This document shows, in pieces, positions 50,604 through 59,230 of a stretch of DNA of 64,000 bases. Both the position numbers and the translations under genes were made by a program. The DNA is taken from contig CAWHDV010000019.1 in NCBI GenBank assembly GCA_963828185.1, positions 62,001-126,000 on the forward strand, in the 5' to 3' direction. Under the pieces are notes generated by a model, which was given only the letters and a program-made list of their open reading frames with translations, did no database searches and was not told the DNA's origin. The DNA comes from Rhodoblastus sp963828185. GTDB taxonomy: Bacteria > Pseudomonadota > Alphaproteobacteria > Rhizobiales > Beijerinckiaceae. Positions within the stretch are counted from its first letter, which is position 1. Every line of letters starts with the position of its first letter.

Positions 50604-51065
50604 GAGGCTCGATAGCACCGCGAGAAGATGCAGCCAAGCCGTCCGGACGGCGTCCAGGGCCGATCCGCGCGCCCGTCCGCCGGATGTTCTGGTTTTTTGC
50701 GCGCGCGGGCGGTCCGGATATTGCACCGCAAGCGGCAAGTCGCCAAGGATCGACTATGGACATGGCGGCGGAACGATGCCAAATAACGGCGCTTGTTCAA
50801 TCAGGCTTAGCCATGATTCCGTCCTCGCGCCAGCGCCGCTTGCCGGCGAGGTGAGGCTTGTCATGGCGGAAATCGACACCGGGGGCGTCGAACTTGGCCC
50901 TTGGGCGCCGCGCCAACTGGCGCGACGGTATTTTTTGCGCCGCGCGGCGGTCGGCCTTGCCGGACCCCGCGTGTAACGTCAACAGCTTCGCCGGAATGGG
51001 GCGAAGCGAGCCTCCAGGCGCCACGCGGCGCAGCAGGAAGCTCGAAACTTTGGGGACGCGAACTC
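50604..51065. other. Divergent promoter region between trmL-hemF and petABC
   Basis: No gene is supported in these 460 bases, although frames stay open because of high GC. It must contain the promoters for trmL-hemF (leftward) and petABC (rightward). I see no clear hairpin, riboswitch or known operator. Confidence 0.45.
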
Positions 51066-51584
51066 TTGGCCACCGCATCGACGGTCGAACCGACCCGCAG
51101 GGATTTTCTGTTTATCGCCACCGGCGCCGCCGCCGCCGTCGGCGCCGCCTCGGTCGTCTGGCCGCTCATCAGCCAGATGAGCCCGGACGCCTCGACCCTC
51201 GCCCTGGCTTCGACCGAAGTCGACATTGGCGCGATTCCCGAAGGCCAGATCGTCGTCATCAAGTGGCGCGGCAAGCCGGTGTTCATCCGTCATCGGACAG
51301 CCAAGGAAATCGAAGAGGCGGTCAACGTCAAGATGTCCGACCTGCGCGATCCGCAGCCCGATTCCGCCCGCGCGCAAAAGCCGCAATGGCTGATCCTGAT
51401 CGGCATCTGCACCCATCTGGGCTGCATACCCGCGGGAAAAGAAGGCGAGTACGGCGGCTGGTTCTGCCATTGCCACGGTTCGGTCTACGACACCGCGGGC
51501 CGCATCCGCAAAGGTCCGGCGCCGCGCAACCTCGACTTGCCGGCCTATTCCTTCCTGACCGACACCAAGGTCAAAATCGGCTGA
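51066..51584 (+). CDS. petA: Ubiquinol-cytochrome c reductase, Rieske iron-sulphur subunit
   Basis: A 172-residue Rieske protein of the bc1 complex. The N-terminus has a Tat-type signal anchor ('PTRRDFLFIATGAAAAVGAASVVWPL'). The 2Fe-2S ligands are in 'CTHLGC' (~116) and 'CHCHGS' (~136). The TTG at 51066 is the only start close to the Tat motif and has GGGGA nine bases upstream; the frame's ATG-type extension to 50901 is not protein-like. First gene of petABC. Confidence 0.96.
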   Translation: MATASTVEPTRRDFLFIATGAAAAVGAASVVWPLISQMSPDASTLALASTEVDIGAIPEGQIVVIKWRGKPVFIRHRTAKEIEEAVNVKMSDLRDPQPDSARAQKPQWLILIGICTHLGCIPAGKEGEYGGWFCHCHGSVYDTAGRIRKGPAPRNLDLPAYSFLTDTKVKIG

Positions 51585-51663
51585 GTTCCAATCGGCTGAT
51601 GCGCGGCCTGGCGCAAGCCTGGCGCCTCCGCCCGTCCCAAACATTCCTTGAAGAGACCATGAT

Positions 51664-52944
51664 ATGAGCGGACCTTCAACTTTTGTGCCGAAAAGCGCCC
51701 TGGGCAAGTGGTTTGAAAGCCGCCTGCCGCTGATGAGCTTCATGCACGGCTCCTTCGTCGCCTATCCCACGCCGAAGAACCTGAACTATTGGTGGACCTT
51801 CGGCGCCATCCTGTCCTTCATGCTGATCGCGCAGATCGTCACCGGCATCGTGCTGACCATGCACTATACGCCGGAAGAGACGCTGGCCTTCTCGTCGGTC
51901 GAGCACATCATGCGCGACGTGAACTGGGGCTGGATGCTGCGCTACGCGCACGCCAACGGCGCGTCCATGTTCTTCTTCGCCGTCTATATCCACATGTTCC
52001 GCGGTCTCTATTACGGCTCCTACAAGGCGCCGCGCGAAGTCCTGTGGATCCTCGGCGTGATCATCTTCCTCCTGATGATGGCGACCGGCTTCATGGGCTA
52101 CGTGCTGCCCTGGGGCCAGATGTCCTTCTGGGGCGCGACGGTCATCACCAACCTGTTTTCGGCCATTCCGCTGGTCGGCGACGCCATCACAACCTGGCTC
52201 TGGGGCGGCTATTCGGTCGGCAATCCGACGCTGAACCGCTTCTTCGCCCTGCATTACCTGCTGCCCTTCATGATCGCTGCCGTCGTCGGCCTGCACGTCT
52301 GGGCGCTGCATGTGTGCGGCCAGAACAATCCCGACGGCGTGGAGATCAAGGACGTCGCCAAGGACACCGTGCCCTTCACGCCGCATGCGACGATGAAGGA
52401 CAGCCTCGGCGTCATCGTCTTCCTGCTGCTCTACTGCTGGTTCATCTTCTACGTGCCGAACTATCTCGGCGACGCGGACAATTACATCCCCGCCAATCCG
52501 ATGAAGACGCCGCCGCATATCGTGCCGGAATGGTATTTCCTGCCCTATTACGCGATCCTGCGTTCGATCCCGAACAAGCTGGCCGGCGTCATCGCCATGT
52601 TCTCGGCCATCGCGGTCCTGGCGTTCCTGCCCTGGCTCGACACGTCCAAGGTGCGCTCGGCCAAGTACCGTCCGATCTACAAGATTTTCTTCTGGATCTT
52701 CGTCTGCGTCGGCGTCGGCCTGGGCTATCTTGGCGCCATGCCGCCCGAAGGCGGCTATGTGCTGGCGGCGCGCATCCTGGCGGTGGCCTATTTCGCCTTC
52801 TTCCTGATCGTCCTGCCGCTGCTTGGCCTTTTCGAAAAGACCAAGCCGGTGCCGGCCTCTATCGCCGACGCGGTGCTCGCCAGGGGCGGGTCGGCGTCAT
52901 CGGTCGCGGCCCACGTCGCCTCCGCTCCGCAGACCAAGGGCTGA
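51664..52944 (+). CDS. petB: Cytochrome b subunit of the bc1 complex
   Basis: A 426-residue integral membrane protein. Haem-ligand His pairs lie in 'LRYAHANGASMFFFAVYIHMFRG' (~95-115) and 'MIAAVVGLHVWALHVCGQNNPDG' (~205-220); the Qo motif 'PEWYFLPYYAILR' (PEWY) is at about 284. About eight helices are seen. The C-terminal 35 residues are Ala/Ser-rich. In some relatives (fbcH of Bradyrhizobium) cytochromes b and c1 are fused; here petC is a separate gene 25 bases downstream. Confidence 0.97.
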   Translation: MSGPSTFVPKSALGKWFESRLPLMSFMHGSFVAYPTPKNLNYWWTFGAILSFMLIAQIVTGIVLTMHYTPEETLAFSSVEHIMRDVNWGWMLRYAHANGASMFFFAVYIHMFRGLYYGSYKAPREVLWILGVIIFLLMMATGFMGYVLPWGQMSFWGATVITNLFSAIPLVGDAITTWLWGGYSVGNPTLNRFFALHYLLPFMIAAVVGLHVWALHVCGQNNPDGVEIKDVAKDTVPFTPHATMKDSLGVIVFLLLYCWFIFYVPNYLGDADNYIPANPMKTPPHIVPEWYFLPYYAILRSIPNKLAGVIAMFSAIAVLAFLPWLDTSKVRSAKYRPIYKIFFWIFVCVGVGLGYLGAMPPEGGYVLAARILAVAYFAFFLIVLPLLGLFEKTKPVPASIADAVLARGGSASSVAAHVASAPQTKG

Positions 52945-52969
52945 CCGGCCGATTTCGAGGAAAAGACCA

Positions 52970-53809
52970 ATGGCATTCAGCAAGAAACTCGGATTTGCCG
53001 CGGCCGCCGTTTTCGGGGTCGTCGCAATCTCCTCCATGACCCTGCGCGCCGAAGAAGCCGGCAGCGCGGAACTGCCCAACCCGACGCGCCAGAGCTGGAG
53101 CTTCTCCGGTCCGTTCGGAACCTTTGACAAGGCGCAGTTGCAGCGCGGCTTCCAGATCTACAAGGAAGTCTGTTCCAATTGCCACCAGCTGCACATCCCG
53201 ATCCGCACCCTCGCCCAGCCGGGCGGTCCGGAATTCACGGAAGCGCAGGTCAAGACACTGGCGGCGAGCTACACGGTCCATGACGGGCCGAACATGCAGG
53301 GTGAAATGTTCGACCGGCCCGGCCGCCCGTCCGATTATTTCCCGGCGCCGTTCCCGAATCCGGAAGCCGCCGCCGCCGCTCTCGGCGCGACGCCGCCGGA
53401 CATGGCGCTGCTCGCCAAGGAACTCAAGTATGAAGCGGGCTTCCCCCGCTTCGTCCTCGACGCGCTGCCCATTCCGGGCGGCATGTACCAGGAGCAGGGG
53501 CCGGACACGATCTATGCGATCCTGAACGGCTATACCCATACCGACGATCCGAACTGGAACCTGTATTTCCCGGGCCACAAGATCGCCATGGGCATGCCGC
53601 TGACCGCCGGCCAGGTGCAGTACACCGACGGTTCGCCCACCACCATGGACCAGTACGCCAAGGACGTGGCGAGCTTCCTGGTTTGGGCGGCCGAACCGAC
53701 CCTTGACCAGCGCAAGCGCGTCGGCATCCGCGTGATGCTGTTCCTCGTGCTGTTCGCTGGGCTGCTCTACTTCACCAAGAAGCGCATCTGGGCCGATGTG
53801 GCGCACTGA
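52970..53809 (+). CDS. petC: Cytochrome c1 of the bc1 complex
   Basis: A 279-residue protein with a signal peptide (about 1-27, ending 'SMTLRAEEA'), haem site 'CSNCH' (~66), the axial Met probably in 'NPDD'-free loop 'KIAMGMPLT' (~205), and a C-terminal anchor helix ('GIRVMLFLVLFAGLLYF'). It accepts electrons from the Rieske centre and passes them to soluble cytochrome c. Last gene of petABC, with an intrinsic terminator 60 bases downstream. Confidence 0.96.
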   Translation: MAFSKKLGFAAAAVFGVVAISSMTLRAEEAGSAELPNPTRQSWSFSGPFGTFDKAQLQRGFQIYKEVCSNCHQLHIPIRTLAQPGGPEFTEAQVKTLAASYTVHDGPNMQGEMFDRPGRPSDYFPAPFPNPEAAAAALGATPPDMALLAKELKYEAGFPRFVLDALPIPGGMYQEQGPDTIYAILNGYTHTDDPNWNLYFPGHKIAMGMPLTAGQVQYTDGSPTTMDQYAKDVASFLVWAAEPTLDQRKRVGIRVMLFLVLFAGLLYFTKKRIWADVAH

Positions 53810-53870
53810 CTGGCGTCCTGACGCCACGCGCTGAAATGGCTGGTCGATCCGCGCGAATAGCGGAAATATG

Positions 53871-53900
53871 GAAGAGGCCCTCGCGGGCCTCTTCTTTTTT
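53871..53900 (+). terminator. Intrinsic terminator of petABC
   Basis: Perfect 10-base stem (gaagaggccc / gggcctcttc) with loop tcgc followed by TTTTTT. Because the stem is symmetric it may also serve the convergent KGG-repeat gene at 53907, although the minus side lacks a T run. Confidence 0.95.
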
Positions 53901-53906
53901 GCGCGT

Positions 53907-54188
53907 TCACCGATGCTCTCCGCCGTCGGTGGGGGGATGGGTATGCGCGGCGCGACCGCCCTTGCGGCCGGCGTTTTTCGCAAGATCCTTGTCGCGGGCG
54001 AAGCTCCGGTTGGTCGGACTTACGCTTCTGCCGCCCTTGCGGCCGGCTTCGGCGGCCAGTTCGGCGTTCTGCGAAAAGCTTCGTTTCTCGCGCGGCACGC
54101 TCTCGCCGCCCTTGCGGGCGATCGCGCGCTGTTTTTCGGGATCCATCGAGGCGAAGCCGCGTTTCGGCTTTTTCGCTGGGTCGATCAT
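53907..54188 (-). CDS. KGG-repeat stress-type protein
   Basis: A 93-residue hydrophilic, basic protein with three KGG repeats ('ARKGGESV' ~24, 'GRKGGRSV' ~50, 'GRKGGRAA' ~74) separated by 'RSFSQN'/'RSFARD' segments. This is the KGG/con-10-like general stress protein type (PF10685), thought to be disordered and induced by stress. GAGGA lies six bases before the ATG. Divergent from fumC. Confidence 0.9.
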   Translation of the reverse strand: MIDPAKKPKRGFASMDPEKQRAIARKGGESVPREKRSFSQNAELAAEAGRKGGRSVSPTNRSFARDKDLAKNAGRKGGRAAHTHPPTDGGEHR

Positions 54189-54346
54189 CTATAGTCCTCA
54201 TGGCGTTCAGAACGACGGGGATTCCACACGATCAGGTTGCAACGCACGAAACCCGCTTCGGCTGCGTTCACCCTGATCACCAATTCGTGATCCGCGCGGA
54301 CGTGACCGGCGCCGAGATCGGGCGTTCATTGCGCAAGGGGGCGGTC

Positions 54347-55744
54347 TTGACGCGATTTCGCACGGAAACTGACACATTCGGCCCGATCGACGTGGCCGAC
54401 GACCGTCTCTGGGGCGCGCAGACCCAGCGTTCAATCCAGAATTTCGCCATCGGCGACCAGCCCATGCCGCTCGAAATCGTGCACGCCCTGGCGCTCGGCA
54501 AGAAGGTCGCAGCCAAGGCCAATGCGGAACTCGGCCTCATCGATCGCAAGCTGGCGGAAGCGATCATTGCGGCGGCGGAGGAAATTGTCTCCGGCCGGCT
54601 CGACGATCATTTCCCGCTGCGGGTGTGGCAGACGGGCTCGGGCACCCAGTCGCACATGAACGTCAACGAGGTGATCGCCAACCGCGCCAACGAAATTTCG
54701 TTCGGCGGCCGCCGTGGCGACAAGCAACCCGTCCATCCCAACGATCACGTCAATCTCGGCCAGTCGTCCAATGATTCATTCCCCACCGCCATGCATGTGG
54801 CGGCGGCGCGCGCCCTCGCGCAAAATCTTCTGCCAGCGCTGGGCCAGCTGGAAAACAGCCTTTGCCTGAAGGCGGAGAAATTCGCCGGCCTGATCAAGAT
54901 CGGCCGCACCCATATGCAGGACGCCACGCCGATCTCGCTCGGCCAGGAATTTTCCGGTTATGCGGCGCAGGTCGCGCTGGCGATCGAACGGATCGAGACG
55001 GTTCTGCCGGGCCTCTACTACCTCGCGCAGGGCGGCACGGCGGTCGGCACCGGGCTGAACGCGCACAAGCAGTTCGCGGCGCTGTTTGCGCGCGAGATGG
55101 CGCGCGAGACGGGCCTGCCGTTCAAGCCGGCCGACAATTTCTTCGAGGCGCTGGCAAGCCATGACGCGCTGGTCTTCGCGCATGGCGCGCTCGAAGCGGC
55201 TGCGACGGGGCTCTACAAGATCGCCAGCGACATCAGGCTGGCCGGCAGCGGTCCGCGCGCCGGTCTCGGCGAACTGGCGCTGCCGCCGAACGAGCCAGGC
55301 TCCTCGATCATGCCGGGCAAGGTCAATCCGACGCAGGTCGAAGCCGTGACCATGGTCTGCGCGCGGGTTTTCGGCAACCAGACGACCATCGCCTTCGCCG
55401 GTTCGCAAGGCCAGTTCGAGCTGAACGTGTTCAAGCCGGTGATCGCCTTCGCCTTCCTCGAAAGCGTGCGCCTGCTGGCCAACTCCGCGCGCAGCTTCGC
55501 GGTCCATTGCGTCGATGGCCTCGAAGCCGACGCGCAAAGGCTCGACGAGGCCATGCGCCGCTCGCTGATGCTGGCGACGGCGCTGACGCCGAAAATCGGC
55601 TACGACAAGGCGGCAGGGATCGCCAAGGCCGCGCAAAAAAACGGGACAAGCCTGCGCGAGGAGGCGATTGAGTCTGGGCTGGTGACGGCCGAGGAATTCG
55701 ACGCGCTGGTGCGGCCGGAGGACATGCTGGCGCCCAAAAGTTGA
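54347..55744 (+). CDS. fumC: Class II fumarate hydratase
   Basis: A 465-residue TCA-cycle enzyme interconverting fumarate and malate. Family marks: 'TETDTFGPIDVADDRLWGAQTQRS' at the N-terminus, 'VWQTGSGTQSHMN' (~96), 'HVNLGQSSNDSFPTAMH', 'KIGRTHMQDATPISLGQE' and the superfamily signature 'GSSIMPGKVNPTQ' (~320). The TTG at 54347 has AGGGGG upstream and gives the usual length; the 49 codons before it (to 54200) do not resemble FumC. Iron-free class II enzymes are oxidant-resistant. Confidence 0.96.
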   Translation: MTRFRTETDTFGPIDVADDRLWGAQTQRSIQNFAIGDQPMPLEIVHALALGKKVAAKANAELGLIDRKLAEAIIAAAEEIVSGRLDDHFPLRVWQTGSGTQSHMNVNEVIANRANEISFGGRRGDKQPVHPNDHVNLGQSSNDSFPTAMHVAAARALAQNLLPALGQLENSLCLKAEKFAGLIKIGRTHMQDATPISLGQEFSGYAAQVALAIERIETVLPGLYYLAQGGTAVGTGLNAHKQFAALFAREMARETGLPFKPADNFFEALASHDALVFAHGALEAAATGLYKIASDIRLAGSGPRAGLGELALPPNEPGSSIMPGKVNPTQVEAVTMVCARVFGNQTTIAFAGSQGQFELNVFKPVIAFAFLESVRLLANSARSFAVHCVDGLEADAQRLDEAMRRSLMLATALTPKIGYDKAAGIAKAAQKNGTSLREEAIESGLVTAEEFDALVRPEDMLAPKS

Positions 55745-55755
55745 TCATGAGCCGA

Positions 55756-56722
55756 TCATTTGCCGACGGCCCCGGCGTAGCAGGCCACGGCCGCGTCATG
55801 CACTCGCTCCTTCTGCGGCCGCGTCAGGCGGTTTTGCGCCAGTTCGCTCCAGAGACCATCTTTCTTGGCGCGGTCCATCACGCAGGCGCAGGATTTTTCG
55901 CAAAGATCCGCCGCCGCGCCATCATCGACGCATTGCACCGCGCATTGCCGCAAAAAAAGCCCGGCGTCGGGCGGCGGCGCGACGACGAGGCTCAAGGCCG
56001 TGAACAGGCCAAAGAGCACAGGCTGGTGGACGAGATAGAAGGGAAGCGAATGTCGGCCGCAAAAGGCGACGGCGCCGCCAAGGCCACGCTCCGGGCGAAC
56101 CGCGGCGGGAATTGCTTCGCTCCGCTCGCCATGACGGGAGCGCGTCAACCAACGCCCCAGAGCCACCCCGAGCAGCACGATTCCGAGCCAGGGCAGCAGC
56201 GGCCGGTAATCATTGCTGGCAGGCTCGAAAGTCCCCAGTCCCGTCCACCAGAAGATTTTGGCGTCAAAGTCGGGCGAGGCGACGAAATGCGGCCGCCACA
56301 AACGCGGAAACCGAGGCGCAAAGGGTCAGGATAAGCGGCGCGCGCGCGAAAAACAGGGAGATCAGGCTGGCCAGGGCGATGCAGTGGAGTATGCCGAAGA
56401 AAATCGGCGTCGCGGGGAACAGCCAGTACGAGACCGCGCTGATCGCGGCGGCGGAGAGCGCGATTTCGCCCCAGCGCCGCCAGTATTTGGCGCTGCGCCA
56501 GAGCGGTCCTTTTGCGAGGTCGGCGAGAACAAGGCTCAGGCCCACCAGAGCCAGGAAACTTGCGGCGATGGCGTGGCCGAGCCAGTGGAAGGGCGGCGCG
56601 GCGACGACGCCAGGGTCGATCCAGCCGAAATGCGCCAGGTCCCAGGTCAGGTGAAAGCCGAACATCGCCAGCAGCGCCAGGCCGCGCGCAAGATCGACGG
56701 CGGCGAGGCGGGCGGGCTTCAC
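55756..56722 (-). pseudogene. DUF1624 membrane acyltransferase-like gene broken by a frameshift
   Basis: Two minus-strand frames together make one DUF1624/YeiB-like membrane protein. The first (56722 to 56264) has the N-terminal part 'VDLARGLALLAMFGFHLTWDL' and several helices and stops shortly after 'LILTLCASVSAFV'. The second (from about 56301 to 55756, one base out of phase) continues with 'FWWTGLGTFEPASNDYRPLLPWLGIVLLG', 'LPFYLVHQPVLF' and a Cys-rich tail. The shift lies within about 56264-56301. It could be a real inactivating indel, a sequencing error or, less likely, programmed frameshifting. The intact family has up to ten helices and may acylate cell-surface sugars. Confidence 0.85.
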
Positions 56723-56726
56723 CTGG

Positions 56727-57677
56727 TCAAGGCCGGAAATGCGAGAAGACCATGTCGGGCGCCGAGAGATTGTGGCGCGAAGGCGTCCGCCGTCCGGCCC
56801 AGACCTCGGTCGCCAGCGCGCCCGGGAAAGTCATCACCGGCGCCTCGCCCCAGCCCTTGCCGTTCTTTTCGCGCCAGGCGACGCGCGCGACATCGGAATT
56901 GCCTTCGGTCGCATACATCGAGCGCAGCGCGGCGAAGGGCAGTTTGTCCGGCATGGCGCCGGAATAATCGACATCGAGCGCGACATGGTCCTGGTCGATT
57001 TGCTTGAGCGTCACGACCGCCGAGCCGCCACGCTTGAAATTAAGTGTAAAAGCCTTTTTGGCGGGATCGAACGCAATGTCCTTGATCGCGACGATCGGCC
57101 GCCCGCCCGAGGGTGAATCCTGCATTTCCAGCGGTCCGATCTGGAACGACGAGCCATAGGCCGTCCAGCGCATGTCGCCGAAAGGCAAGGGGCGGATGCG
57201 CCAGTTGCCGTCCGACGGATAGAGCACCAGGACCTCCTCGGCGCGCTCGCGGTAAAGCATCCACAGCTGGATGTAGTTGAAGCCGGGCTCGACATGGTCG
57301 CCGACTTTGATAGGCACATCGGCAGGGCGCCAGAAATTGGGGTCGGTCAAGCCGGTCAGCCACAGGGTCGGCGATTCGAAAAACGTCTTGCGCGGCAAGG
57401 CGCCTTCGCCATGCTGCATGTCGCAGGCGGAAAAATCGGGCGCCCAGCGGTCGGTCTTGACCATGCCGATGTAAGAAGGATGCTCCGCCTGCACCTCCAT
57501 GTGCCGCACATCCGGCGAGACGAAATCCAGCTCCACATTGTCGCGCTCGGCGCAAAGCTCGGGCGTGGTCTTGTTGACCACGCTGACCGCCAGTTCGTTG
57601 GCCAGCTGGTCGGACCCGGCGGCGAAGGCGGGGGCGGCGAGAAAGAACAGGACGGACGCGAGACGAAAAGGGCGCAA
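56727..57677 (-). CDS. Exported protein of unknown function, 316 residues
   Basis: A protein with a signal peptide (1-19, 'FFLAAPAFA'). The mature part is soluble with motifs 'ERDNVELDFVSPDVRHMEVQAEHPSYIGMV', 'DFSACDMQHG', 'IQLWMLYRERAEEVLVLYPSDGNWRIRPLP' and 'NLSAPDMVFSHFRP' at the end. I recognise no domain. It directly precedes the broken DUF1624 gene (4-base gap), so the two were probably co-transcribed and may share a role in the envelope. Confidence 0.75.
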   Translation of the reverse strand: MRPFRLASVLFFLAAPAFAAGSDQLANELAVSVVNKTTPELCAERDNVELDFVSPDVRHMEVQAEHPSYIGMVKTDRWAPDFSACDMQHGEGALPRKTFFESPTLWLTGLTDPNFWRPADVPIKVGDHVEPGFNYIQLWMLYRERAEEVLVLYPSDGNWRIRPLPFGDMRWTAYGSSFQIGPLEMQDSPSGGRPIVAIKDIAFDPAKKAFTLNFKRGGSAVVTLKQIDQDHVALDVDYSGAMPDKLPFAALRSMYATEGNSDVARVAWREKNGKGWGEAPVMTFPGALATEVWAGRRTPSRHNLSAPDMVFSHFRP

Positions 57678-57822
57678 TGGACTATTCCGTGCAGGAGGGG
57701 CGCGCCTGTTTTAGCCCGCCGCCGCCGGAAGGCAAGTTCTGGCGTCGCGCCCGGCGGAACCAACCCATGTCGCCGGCGTCATCACGGCGGAAGCCGCACG
57801 CCAGGAGGAAACCACGGGATCG

Positions 57823-59082
57823 ATGACCACGGAAGCAATGACCATGGAATCGATAACCTGGGGCATAACCGGCCTTGCGACGGCGGGCGTCATCATCCGT
57901 CCCTTCGCATGGCCGGAGGCGATCTGGGCGGTGGCGGGCGCAATCCTGCTGGTCGCGCTCGGCCTGTTGCCGGCAGCGACCGCCTGGGCCGGAATCGCCA
58001 GGGGCGCCGACGTCTACATGTTCCTCGCCGGCATGATGCTTTTGTCGGAACTGGCGCGCAGCGAGGGGCTTTTCGATTTTCTCGCCGGCGAGGCGACGCG
58101 CTTTTCAAAGGGTTCGAAAAGCCGCCTGTTTTTGCTCCTCTATATCATCGGCGTGGCCGTGACCGCCTTGCTGTCGAACGACGCCACGGCCGTTGTCATG
58201 ACGCCCGCCGTCTTCGCCGCGACACAGGCCGCAAAAATCGACAAGCCCTTGCCTTACCTGTTCATCTGCGCCTTCGTGGCCAACGCCGCCAGCTTCGTCC
58301 TGCCCATTTCCAATCCGGCCAATCTCGTGGTCTATGGCGGCGCCATGCCTCCGCTTGGCGCCTGGCTGCGGATTTTCGCCCTGCCGTCGCTCGCCGCCAT
58401 CGCCACGACCTACCTCGCCTTGCGCTTCCGGCTGCGCCGCGATCTTGAAGGAGGCGTCGCGACGCCGGAGGACAAGCTGCGTCTTTCGGGCTGCGGCAAG
58501 ATCGCGGCGGCGGGCATCGTCGTTACCGCCATTGGCCTGATTGGCTCGTCGGCGCTCGGCCGCGATCTGGGCGCGCCGACCCTTGTCGCCGGGGTTCTCA
58601 CGACCGCTCTGGTGCTGCTGATCCGCCGCGCAAGCCCGCTGCCGCTGCTGCGCGAGATTTCCTGGGGCGTTCTGCCGCTGGTCGCCGGCCTGTTCATCTT
58701 CGTCGCGGCGCTCGACCGGACCGGCGTGACCGCCATGCTCGCCGAAATCCTGCAAGTCGCGGCGAAGACTCCGGTCTGGGGCGCGGCGGCGGCCGGGAGC
58801 GTCATCGCTTTCGCCAGCAATCTCGTCAACAACCTGCCCGCCGGGCTCGTCGCCGCCAGCGCGGCGCAACAGGCGGCGAGCCCGGCCGGAATGACCGGGG
58901 CCATACTGGTCGGCGTCGATCTCGGCCCCAACCTGTCGGTGACCGGTTCGCTCGCCACGATCCTCTGGCTGACGGCCCTGCGTCGCGAAAAACAGAAGGT
59001 CAGCGCCAGGGATTTTTTGATTCTCGGCGCGGTCGCCATGCCGCCGGCGCTGTTGTTTTCCCTGGCCGCCCTTCTGCTTTGA
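57823..59082 (+). CDS. ArsB/NhaD-type ion transporter (arsenite permease family)
   Basis: A 419-residue permease with about ten to twelve helices. Diagnostic segments: 'LLSNDATAVVMTPAVFAAT' (~120) and 'FVANAASFVLPISNPANLVVYGG' (~150), the conserved helical hairpins of the ArsB/IT superfamily, and 'ASNLVNNLPAGLVAAS' (~330), the second inverted repeat. No arsR or arsC is adjacent, so it may be a general anion permease or arsenite efflux protein. ATG codons at 57823, 57838 and 57844 are all possible starts. Confidence 0.9.
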   Translation: MTTEAMTMESITWGITGLATAGVIIRPFAWPEAIWAVAGAILLVALGLLPAATAWAGIARGADVYMFLAGMMLLSELARSEGLFDFLAGEATRFSKGSKSRLFLLLYIIGVAVTALLSNDATAVVMTPAVFAATQAAKIDKPLPYLFICAFVANAASFVLPISNPANLVVYGGAMPPLGAWLRIFALPSLAAIATTYLALRFRLRRDLEGGVATPEDKLRLSGCGKIAAAGIVVTAIGLIGSSALGRDLGAPTLVAGVLTTALVLLIRRASPLPLLREISWGVLPLVAGLFIFVAALDRTGVTAMLAEILQVAAKTPVWGAAAAGSVIAFASNLVNNLPAGLVAASAAQQAASPAGMTGAILVGVDLGPNLSVTGSLATILWLTALRREKQKVSARDFLILGAVAMPPALLFSLAALLL

Positions 59083-59230
59083 GCCGCAGCGACGCAACTT
59101 TTCACGTATGGCGAAGTTGGGGGCTGGATCATGCGGACGTGGGCGCTGCCAGTCGTTCCTGACAGGAGGCTGGCTCTTGAGCGCCGGAGCCATTATGTAG
59201 GGAGCGCGCGGAAAGAGGTTCTTTCGCAAA

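Noticed and set aside
54200..54346. Longer N-terminus for fumC
   Set aside because: The 49 residues do not resemble any FumC sequence, and the TTG at 54347 has a good Shine-Dalgarno and yields the normal length.
59083..59230. FMN riboswitch ahead of ribA
   Set aside because: The conserved AGGG/GGGC core segments and the expected pairing were not found, and ribA starts soon after the transporter gene.
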